A DNA stretch of 64,000 bases from Polytrichum commune. Its lineage: Eukaryota > Streptophyta > Polytrichopsida > Polytrichales > Polytrichaceae. Both the position numbers and the translations under genes were made by a program. The notes below the pieces were generated by a model, which was not told where the DNA came from, made no database searches, and saw only the letters and a list, made by a program, of their open reading frames with translations. The first letter of the stretch is position 1, and each line of letters begins with the position of its first letter. Positions 54,309-64,000 of the stretch are shown here, in pieces. Where the stretch lies: contig OX485809.1 in the NCBI GenBank assembly GCA_950295325.1, forward strand, positions 18,166,001 through 18,230,000. The letters run 5' to 3'.

Positions 54309-54525
54309 AGAGAGCTACAAGGTGGAAGGAGGGGTTTTTAAACCCTCTCACAAAAGGGTTGGCCCCCTCTTCCACCGGATCCATTTTTTAAACCCTTTCC
54401 CAAAATTTTGGCTCGGGGGTTTTCCCGGTTGAGGTTGCCACCCTCTCGCCGAGGTGGCTCCGACGGGGAACCTAGAAATCTTTCTAATTTTTCCGCCATC
54501 GAGTTGGCAAGAAGGCAAGTAGCCC

Positions 54526-56625
54526 TGTGAGGCCAAACCCCCCACCCTTAAGCGTCCGTAGTCCGAGTAGTGGGTTTGGGCTCACATTCCTCCGCGGTAT
54601 TGGATTTGGACTTGGATGAGTCCATAGTGCAAGGTTCACCCTTCAAGTGGTCTTGGATTTAACTGGAATTTCACTTTTAACAACTCAATGTACGATTTCA
54701 ATACGTATGTGGAGAATGCACAAGTTAACTATGTTATTTTAACCTCCTTATGCTCGGGTGCTATTTTGTCTTTGTTTGCTTCTAACGTCCATCCGGCTGC
54801 TTTAGCTACACAAGCCCTTAAGGATATCCCTCTCCTAAATGGAGTCCGTGCCGTTGACTCTATACTACCACTTGAACTATCACTTGTGTATTCCGTATCG
54901 CTACTATAAGAGGTCTCACTTGGTGTCTCCATACCGTACATAAGCCTTTAAGTATTAAGAAATACTTATGTGACTTATGTCAATCTCTCCCTCGCACCTT
55001 TGGTCTTTGCTTCCTTTGTCTTGCCATCGCGAGAGTGCTCCACATTCTCCATTAAGTTGTGCACGTGGTTTATTTTTAAAGAGAGGATGCAAGTGTTAAA
55101 AAACACTATTCTCTATAGTCAATCTCAAATACATTTACTTGTGAAAGCCACACATAACACTAACTAGCATAATGTAACTAACTACTTGTCTATGAGCTAA
55201 TTAGGTAGGCTATCTACTAAGCTCCTTCATGAACCCATCTCTTTACTTTCTAATTACATAAACCTAGCTCCTTCATAAACCCAGCTCCTTCATAAACCCA
55301 GCTTCTTAGCTTCTGACTAAACAAACCCAGCTCCTTCATAAACCCAGCTCCTTCATGAACCCAGCTCCTTAGCTTCTAACTAAACAAACCCAGGTCCTTC
55401 ATGAACCCACAACTTTGTAGTTGTAATCCCCAACTACCTCACTAATTATTCAAGCCCTTAACTAATCTTCCTACTTAATTTCCCTAATTCTACTAACAAC
55501 CCCTTTCTAATCACACAATTCTTCTCTAATCCTAAGATCCTAAAATCCTAGAGAGGAGAGGGGGAGAGAGAATTTCCTAACTTCACTAAGACTAACTAAT
55601 CCACACAAGTATATTTTTGCACTCATCACAACATCAAGTGCTCAACTCTTAAACATAGAACTTGCAACCACGTGTATTCAAAACATGAACTTTAAGTACC
55701 ACAAATTGGAATCATGAATTAACTTTAAAATCCTTCACGTCAACACTAATTCTACCAAGAGGTCAAGCCCTTTTTAAGGCTAACAAGCCTTGGCTCTCAA
55801 ACTAAAAACTAAGCACACACATGTGCTCCAATATGGCTTCCCACACCCACACTTATAACTCGTGGGGTGCCTTGGAGCACAAAGGAAAGAGAGGATGAGT
55901 GAGGGAAGAATGAGGGATTATATAGTAAGCTTGAGGGGGTGAGCACCCTCAAGGCTCACGATAAGCCCTTGAGATTTCCTCCTACTTAGTAGGCGCCAAT
56001 CCTATCTTCTAAGCCTTCCTCCCTCAAATGATCAACAAGGATCCTAATTCGAACATTTAACTAGCCTTGGCTTTCTACCTACCACACTTTACCAAACTTG
56101 GGATGCTTCAACCCAAACTTAGCCTCCTTCGCTTTCCGCCGCCATAACTTTCTCCCCTTACTTTCCCAAATCGTCGCTCACCACTTAATTCAAACCACGA
56201 TGCTTAACTCGTGATTTGATTGGTGCTTTGAGAATTTGCTTATCCTCCACCTTGCATTCTTCCTTGGGCCTTCCCCATTAAGTGGCCATGATGAGGTGGT
56301 CCACTTGTGCGCTCCATGTGATCCTCCATTCATCCCAATTCGAATGCACTTGCCTCTTGAGTCACTTTGGTTGTCTCCATCCATTTGTACTAGCCTACTC
56401 ACTAACTATTCAATCCAAGTTCTCCTTACCTATCCTCATTCACTCAAATCCTTCCGAAGGTAAAAACACAATAACAACTCACATCCTAGCCTCTTACAAC
56501 ATGGTACTTCTAAGACTAACATTTCACTCTTTTTATATTTTTGTGAAGTAACATGCTACTTCAAAGTGCATCAACTAACGTTTCAAGGGTCTAAGACTAA
56601 ATGTGGGCACCCTTTTGGGCTCACA
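54526..56625 (-). mobile_element. solo LTR, 2100 bp, TSD AGCCC
   Basis: Starts TGTGAGGCCAAACCCCCCAC and ends CCTTTTGGGCTCACA; AGCCC lies at 54521-54525 and 56626-56630. Same group as the LTRs at 11728, 38139, 44357 and 44781. It contains a tandem run of CCCAGCTCCTTCATAAA (about 55256-55410) and the CACTCTTTTTATATTTTTG block seen in other members. ORFs inside it have no domains. Confidence 0.9.
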
Positions 56626-56630
56626 AGCCC

Positions 56631-57029
56631 CCATGCTCTCTTTCTTTTTTGTCTTCAAAAGTCTTCAAGCCGATTTTGTCTTCTTACGTAAAACACCTCC
56701 AATAGTCTTGTGTGCCTCACACTAACTAATAAACTAACATTTGGTTAGCTAGCATTTACTAACATTTGCTTAATAGCTAGCATCTACTAATATTTTCTTA
56801 GCTAGCATCTACTAACATTTGCTTAATAGCTAGCATCTACTAACATTTGCTTAATAGCTAGCATCTACTAATATTTGCTTAGCTAGTTGTTTTTACTAGC
56901 TAGCATATTTTTTCTACTTTGCTATCTTCTAGCACTACTTAGTTTCATTTTAACCTTCCTTCTTCTAGGCTAAATGCTAAATGAACTAATTTTCCCTAAA
57001 TTCCCTATCAATTCTCACTTTTAATGCTA
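56631..57029. repeat. AT-rich spacer with a 28-bp tandem repeat
   Basis: At about 56745-56890 the unit CTTAATAGCTAGCATCTACT plus AACATTTG occurs about five times with small changes. Nothing else recognised. Confidence 0.7.
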
Positions 57030-58791
57030 ACATTCTAACTAAAAGTGATCCCGCAGAGTGGTGGACCACTCAAAGGGTTCACAGGCTTGTGTGAGCGATT
57101 CAGGCTCTGAAATTATGCTCGGAGGCGCTGACCGCAAGCGCAGGGGGCCTCTCAGACAGGGGCCTCGAGATAGGGGCTGAAGGCCGCGGCTGCCAGCGTG
57201 GGACGTTGGTTGGGCCGACTGCTAGGAGCTACTGTTCCCGAACTGGGAGTTGTAGGGCGATGACGGGTTGGGCCCGGATGCCAACAACGTAGAATCCCGG
57301 TCAAGGGACCGAGACTGAATCCGAACCAAGGGGGTTGGGGCATAGTCCTAAGACTCTATTATGGCTGGGTTTAGGTAATGGCTAGAGAAGGGGAAGATTA
57401 GATTAGGAAATAGATCATTTAGGGGTTGAGGAACCATAAGATGTTAGGTCCATGAAGTAGAAGTGTGAGTGAGAGTAGGATGAATAGTTCAGGTGTGATA
57501 GGATAGAAGGGGAAGGGAGGAAATAAAAGAAAAGCATTTCTCAATGCTTGTAACCCGACATTGAATAAATTGGTGTGTGTTATATTTATGTTGAATATTG
57601 GAGGAAGATCCTGGATGATGGAGAATTGGAATGAAGTGAGCATTGGATGTGAGCTACAAGCCCTCACCGGACTACCACGCATAAGGGTGGGAGGTTTGGC
57701 CTCACACCACCTCTTCTTCGAGTGGCCTCCTAATTATCTGTGACAACAGTCCTCGCCTCCAATCTCAACGTGTCGCCGCTCCTAGCTAAAATTCTGCACC
57801 TCTGTTGGCGCAGCGATTCCCCAGCATTCACAAACCAACAATTCCGAAGCCTCCTTTTCCTTCGCATCCCGTGGGTTGATTGATATGCTAGCCCCTGCCG
57901 CGTGAATGTAATGCCCGTCAGCTTTGTGATTCGCCTCTGAATGCAGTAGGCTAGCTGGCCGACACCTCGCATCATGCATGATTCGGCGATTGATAATTGT
58001 TACCTCGTCTGGAGATTAATGTGGCTACTCTCCGCAACTGGATCAAAGTCCAATCAATCCTCTGCTGCGTTGCATGTAATCGTACATCAGGACTATCCAG
58101 CCTTCGTTTCAGAGGAAGAAAATTCACCCTTTGAGCTTCCCTTTGGGCCTTGACCAGCCACTTTGCTCTGTGTGATCCGCAGTAGACGGCTGAATCTGGT
58201 TCCTATCCTTCACCCATACAGATTTCCATTCCAGCATTCTAGTTCGCCGTAACTCCTGTGTAGCAAGCATCACACTAACAATGCGGCCTTCAGCCACCCC
58301 TACCTTGTATGAGCCGAGTAATTTGGTGTTTTTTTCGGCAGGGCCTCGACTTGACGTCCACAGCTCTCTGCTGCATGGGTCCGAGAGAGAGATGAGCGAG
58401 AGAGCTCCCTGGACTTGCCGAACCCCTCCCCTGAGCTCAATAGAAATCCAACAAGGATAACCGACCCCTGCAGTCTGCCTATCTCAGCCCGGAATGCCAA
58501 CCAACCCTTCCACCTAAGGGCCCCCCCCTTAAATGGGCAATATTTAGCCTAAGGCCTCCCAAGCCACTATCACTTCAACCTCTATTTGAATTCATTCACT
58601 CTTTTTAATCTTTTTCACTTTTAATAGCTCTAGTCACACAATTAACTCGACTAAATCCAACTTAACACATAACACACTAAACTTAACTAAATCTAAACTC
58701 TTGTCTCTTGTCTCTTTTAAGTAATCACACAACACAATTACTAAATTTTAACAGTTTTAAGAAGACATGTGGGCACCATCTTGGGCTCATA
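57030..58791. mobile_element. two abutting LTR-like fragments of the TGTGAGCCC group
   Basis: The left part ends at about 57708 with GGTTTGGCCTCACA, the '+' end of this LTR group, and shares ATGCTCGGAGGCGCTG and CGCAAGC with 51690-51710. The right part ends TCTTGGGCTCATA at 58791, the '-' end, directly at the start of the duplicated segment. The outer starts are not resolved, so complete boundaries and duplications cannot be given. The GC-rich frames have no domains. Confidence 0.45.
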
Positions 58792-61066
58792 GTAGTCCAA
58801 TATTTTTGAAACGTATGTCTTTTAATCGGATTAATTTTTGGGGTTCATAATTTAGTTCTTGTTTGTCATCAAAGTGTCCACAAACATGTTTATCCATGTT
58901 TGCATACATGTTTATCCATGTTTGCATACATGTTAGTGGGACCTATATGACCATTTAATGAAGTATTAGTGTTCCTAAATATGTCAATTAGTGAAATGTT
59001 TCATTGGATAGGTAATTGCAAATCACATTGCTTCTCACTTGAAAATTGGAGTTGAGATGCAAAAGTCACTTGGGGGAAAGAAATAGCAATTATTCTCTTT
59101 CCGTAATGATGCATGCTCTCCCATATTAATTAAGAATTTTGAGTTCAATAACCAGCATAATTAGGGGGACCTTTATGACCATTTAATGAACATAAGAATC
59201 TTCAATTGCTAGGTTACACTAATAATCAACAACCTTACCATTTGTGTCATTTCATTACACTTGGCGTTCAATATCTTGGTGATATCTTAGTATGAATATG
59301 TTCAACAATGTTGTGAGGTGTATGCCAATGTTACACGATGGTGCATGATTTGACTCAAGTTTACACAAATGACACTTGACATTAGTATGCTCAAGAATAT
59401 CTTCCTCTTAAATACTAAAATGTAAACACATGACACTTGCCATTAGTATGCTCACTAAATATTTTCCTTAGAATACTAAAACACAAAACTATCGTCTCAA
59501 GTATCCCTACGTGCTACCACAAAGTTCCAAATTTAAAACATTTCATTTTTTTAAAGTTCCTTTTATGTTGATGAATAATATAGTAATGGAAATTAATAGA
59601 CGCGACACTTGGAGACCTCTAGGTATCTAGACTAGGCCCTTTGCAAACAGTGTATGTGACACTAAATACCATGAACGGTGCAATGTGAAGTTGGCTATGG
59701 CACCGTCCTGTAACCAAGTGACCAAGGATTCAACTCTCACCATGCTTGACATGCTTGCTTGAATCTAATAGTGATAAGGATAACCCCAATGGTTGATCTC
59801 AACTGGCTAGTAGGTGGGACTTAGATGAAAGTGCATAAGCAACCATTCCTTTTTCACGACAGTGTGGATATATTCGTTAATTACCTTCTGAACTTGTTTT
59901 ATGTAATTTCGAAGGGTAGGTTCAGGATGCAGGTTTTGGGTCAGTTACATTAACACAATTGTAAACCTTAAATGAAAATGCTTGTGATGTTGAGCTCATG
60001 ATCATCTGAAATGCCCCCATTAACACAACATGACATATTCAATTACCACACAGTCAAACAACTAAAACAAAGAAATCATAAACAAGATGAGTGAGATATT
60101 GCAATTTCCAGTAAATCCCATTTGAAAACATGTGTGACTGTGACCCATGTTTTCCATTGGTGATGCAACATCCTTCCACAACCCTCAAAGTGTCATGTAT
60201 GCAGTTTCATACATATGATAAGCTCTCTGATGACATCTCAACAAGGTCGAACTAAGGACCACTTCACACACGAGCCAAGAGCCATGACCATGAAATTGTG
60301 AGAGCCCACAAGAAAGTGTCCAAAGGCCGTCCCAAGACACCTCCAAAATCACGTAGTGTGGTCACCGATCCTCAAGTGTATTGTGAAGCCATATGTGACC
60401 GGGCCCTCAACCAAATGCTATTTCAATGAATTTCTACTCATGCCGGGCTTCACACGTGATAAAATATAATAAATCAACAATTGTGAGCGTTTGGAGTGCC
60501 ATGGTCTCCCAATGGTTTTGTGTTAAGCCTCCTCCAAGAGATGGTTTTTGAAAATAGTCCAAGTGACCATGAAACATGATCCATTTGATGCCATGTAGGA
60601 ATCCATGTAGACTTCACATCCATCTTGCATTCACACACTGAGTTGGTCCCTCAAGCGTAGTGTGAAGTGAACTTGGACCGGCTCCGCCTTTTCCACCATT
60701 GAGAGTGCTTGAAGTGTAATGGTCACGGGCTCTCAGTCTCGTGTGTGAAGTGGCCCTAAGTAAACATCTATGAGATGCAATCTCTTGTGCTTCCATCTGT
60801 GATACTATATGATGGCATGCTTAAAAACGAACACACACACATACAAAACCCACAATCTGTGAAAGAAATTGATGTGGCTCTTGCTATTGTTTAGCTAGGT
60901 GGAATTTTGACCTTGGTGGGCAGTGTAACAGCTCAGATACAATGGCAACTCAAACAATTGCTACACGCATATTGAATTGGATATGTGAAGGAAAATTCTG
61001 GTGAACTATGTGGTGTTAAAAGTCTTCCGGATTGTACCTAAATCTAGTGGGTTGTGCATGGATTGG
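58792..61066. repeat. duplicated segment, copy 2 (pairs with 32410-34660)
   Basis: Nearly identical to copy 1, including a 60-codon frame at 60614-60796. Homology resumes at 61223-61830 (equivalent to 37757-38138 plus 39482-39760), where this copy shows the sequence without the solo LTR and without the expanded 98-bp array. Confidence 0.88.
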
Positions 61067-63791
61067 CAGTTTGATTTTCTCTGCAAGAAGGGAAACATGT
61101 GTTCAAATAAAAAGGCGAGCCTTCAAAATTTCATCGAACAGACAAACTTACTCGTATGTTCAGTGAACAATCTTAGTTTACAATATACTTATAAATACAA
61201 TAATATTCCTACATAATGAAAAAATTGAAGTCCTTTCCAATCACATCATATTAGCCAAAATAAAGCTTTGTGTGTTGACGTGCGACAAAAGATCAACACT
61301 CAAACATTTATGAACAAAGACAATTTCAGAACGTCACTGCAGTCTCACCTCCATGATACAACGCTTGACTATACAACACCTCGACTATATGACACATTTC
61401 ATGTTGACCGATCTACCTCCATACTACAACTACGAGGCTCGTAACACAACATTTTTTAAGCCCAGTTTGTCATGTAGTAGAGGTCACTAATGAGCATAAG
61501 TGGCGGGACCCACACTAGGACTTGCCTTGGGATTGAGGAGATGTTCCAAATACAAAATGAATTCGAAGAAGAACATGAATCATGATCATCGGTGGGTGAA
61601 CTTAACTTGACTCAAGTTATTTGTTCTAAACCATGGTTCTAGAACAAATGTTGCACTTTTACATCCGGTTTAGGCGGAGGTTGAAGTAGAACTAAAAAAA
61701 ACTAATCTTTTGTTGTGTTTGTTCGAGTTTTGGTTGAAATTTGGGTGGAGGTTGGAACTCACATTTAAGTATATTTAGACAAACCAATTGTCCAAAAAAC
61801 AACAAATGGATGTGCACTGGTGAGGACAGAAACATCAGACGACAACAACAAAAGCAACAACACAACAACCATTACTTCAAATGTTTGTATTTTATGTTCA
61901 CCAACCATTATATTTATGTAGTTTTGCATTCTTGTGGATGTCCTATTGTTGGTTATTATTGTCCAAAGTTATGAGTAAATCCAACATACTTAAATCCTAG
62001 CTTGGGTGGAGGTGACTTACTTACAATAATTGGTACTTGGGGGTTGGTGAAGGTGTTTGAAGAGTAAAGGTTTTGTTTATTAGGAAGCATGCCGGTGGGG
62101 TTAGGGAATTCATTCATGTGTGTTGGAAATGACTAGTGGTAGGAGCTTGAATCTTAATAACATCTTTAGTGGGGACAATTTCAGTTAGGGTTTTGGTGGT
62201 CATGTGGTGTTTGCTATTTGAAAAAGATTGAGTTGGGTAAAAGGACTCCTCCTCTCTCCATATAAGGTTTTAATTCAGAGTTGGGACAAGGGAGTGATAA
62301 TTGTTGATGATTCTGATGATTGGATTTTAATCTCTTGAATCTTGTAATTGATCAATAGATTGCAGTTGCTAAGATTGATCTTTCAACCTAGGTTTAATCT
62401 TTAATGGTTTTATGGGAGGGATGTGTTGAAGGCATGGCACATAGAAAAATATTTGGGCTTAGATTTGAATGAAGAGTCAATTAAGGGGAATCAAGGGGAT
62501 GAGCAGCCAACACCAATAGCCAAGCCCATAAATATGCCTAATTACTATCAAGTTTTCAAATTGAGCATTCTTTGGAGTTTTTAGATGTCAATGTGACGAA
62601 CATTGCAATCTTTTATAAATAAATTAAACAAGTTGTCAATTTCCTACATCAACAAACATCATCATTAGACAAAAGATTCTTACTTTTGTAAATGTGTGAT
62701 ATGGTGAAGACATGTGGAGGCAATTTTTAGTAATTGTTGTCTAAATAAAAAACAATGTGAAAGGGATTGAATTAGAATTGGATACTCTATTGACATGTGC
62801 AAATTAGGGCAATAGTCTAAGAGATAGGGAAAGAGAAGATATTAGTATACTATTGCCTAATTAGGGAAGGTGAAACCTTCGGATTTAGCACATGGTCTCT
62901 TTGGAGAAGTATATATAAAGAGGTTTTTGAGAGCAAGAGGGGTTCAAAGTATAGATTTTCAATACACCGGAACTTTGTCAAATTTATGACTTTCTTAGTC
63001 AAGTTAAAATGTAATACAATTTGTGTCTTGATGCAATATATGTGAGATGCGTAATTGCAAGTCAAAGTGTCTTATGGTACTTGTAACGTATATGTGATTC
63101 ATAGTACGAGACCATTGTGTGCTATATAATTGAAAGCATCTAAGGTGTTTAACTTGTACATAGGTTTATGGTTTGGGTTCCAATCAAGAGAACCACACAG
63201 GGAAGACTAAATGAGTGTCAGATTTTATATCTAGGTGTCACTAATAGGTTGATTGATAGATTACAAGGATTATGAAATGAAGTTAGCATGACAAACGCAA
63301 GGGAAACAACTTTTTAGGTGAGTTTTGGGTCTTATTAAATTGAGGATTGGGTAATTAAGGTCACTCTATGCGGTACATGCAATTGCTCAATCTCTCCCTT
63401 ACAACCAACTTTCGGCAATATCATCTCTCTTATTATAATTTTGCAATACATAGAGTCACAACTCAACAATAGTCTTGTGAGTATCTAGTCATCAGTTAGT
63501 AAAGTCAAGGCCAACCAACAATGTTCAGTTTATTTACTCATAAGTTCAAATTATTAACTCCATTATTTTCTCACAAGTTTTGTGAAACAACTTTGAACAT
63601 AATGTTTTTATTTTAGTTACTAATTTTTAACAAAAGTCTAGTTACAAGTGTCGGGAACCACGTACCAGGAACTAAGCGAGCGAACCAGTAGCTCGAGTCT
63701 AATAGCGAAACCATAGTCCTAGTCACTAGTTCCAAGTAACAATATCAAGTTCCAAATAGTGAGCCTAATAGTGTAGTGCATGCCATAGTCT
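61067..63791. other. mostly unassigned; right part of duplicated unit to about 61830
   Basis: 61067-61222 is unique to copy 2. 61223-61830 continues the duplicated unit. From 61831 to 63791 the sequence is AT-rich; open frames at 61741-61974 and 62850-63065 have no recognisable domain. A TATATAAAG at about 62910 could be a TATA box but has no gene beside it that I can support. Confidence 0.35.
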
Positions 63792-63998
63792 TTAGTCATA
63801 AATAAGCATTAAGTTCTCAAAGACAAACCTGGCTTCTTCTCCTTTTATCTTGACCCTTGAGCCTCCTACCAAATGATATGGGATAACGCCCCATCTTTTT
63901 TCTTCACGCGGTTCGCCTCCCACGTTCAGACGCTTTGTCGTCTCCAACTCCTTGCCGCCATCGTAGACTATGGTCCCGGCATTGAAGATTCTTGGCGA
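63792..63998 (-). CDS. partial open frame entering from the right edge
   Basis: A stop-free minus-strand frame of about 68 codons that runs off the window. It reads IFNAGTIVYDGGKELETTKR, LNVGGEPREEKRWGVIPYHL, VGGSRVKIKGEEARFVFENL and ends in TAA. The composition is charged and protein-like, unlike the surrounding AT-rich DNA. No family recognised; it may be the 3' part of a gene or of a transposon ORF. Confidence 0.35.
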   Translation of the reverse strand, partial: SPRIFNAGTIVYDGGKELETTKRLNVGGEPREEKRWGVIPYHLVGGSRVKIKGEEARFVFENLMLIYD

Positions 63999-64000
63999 GT

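Overview
The window looks like nuclear DNA of a repeat-rich plant-lineage eukaryote, probably a non-flowering land plant or a streptophyte alga. It contains layer upon layer of Ty3/gypsy retrotransposons, solo LTRs with 5-bp target-site duplications (TSDs), tRNA-derived SINE-like sequence, a LINE remnant and several inverted-repeat DNA elements. There are no bacterial-style operons, and no intact host gene can be recognised with confidence. Most coding sequence is decayed transposon protein.

The centrepiece is a young 9.93-kb Ty3/gypsy-type element at 13478-23411 (+), bounded by ATTG on both sides. It encodes gag, then one polyprotein frame carrying an aspartic protease, a complete-looking C5 DNA cytosine methyltransferase (DNMT), reverse transcriptase, RNase H, a DDE integrase and a C-terminal PHD finger. 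The DNMT sits between protease and RT, and the PHD finger is fused to the integrase. The element therefore carries both a DNA-methylation writer and a chromatin reader. Its termini are arranged A1-internal-B1-A2-B2 instead of as two plain LTRs, although A1 and A2 are almost identical. The long frame is interrupted by five TAA/TAG codons and one frame change within gag. A decayed relative of the same integrase-PHD module lies just upstream (10705-11490), so the family is multicopy.

Region by region: 1-2716, a decayed gypsy pol interrupted by a 786-bp TIR element that holds a hairpin minisatellite. 2720-6480, old repeats and a palindromic GGCACC/GGTGC array. 6480-10080, gag-protease of another gypsy family (- strand), an LTR copy and gypsy leader sequence. 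10705-11490, the integrase-PHD relic. 11728-13123, a solo LTR. 13478-23411, the DNMT element. 23412-29220, unidentified decayed minus-strand ORFs and two TIR elements. 29224-31440, a 5'-truncated LINE end split by a solo LTR. 32410-39760, a repeat unit whose near-identical partner lies at 58792-61830; the first copy also holds a 2.6-kb DNA element and a solo LTR. 39760-44300, an endonuclease-domain relic, a SINE, a MITE and a possible OB-fold (RPA-like) gene on the minus strand. 44357-58791, a nest of related LTRs around a decayed minus-strand gypsy pol. 61830-64000, mostly featureless sequence with a short open frame running off the right edge.

All identifications come from reading motifs and aligning repeats by eye. 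No database search or phylogeny was run.
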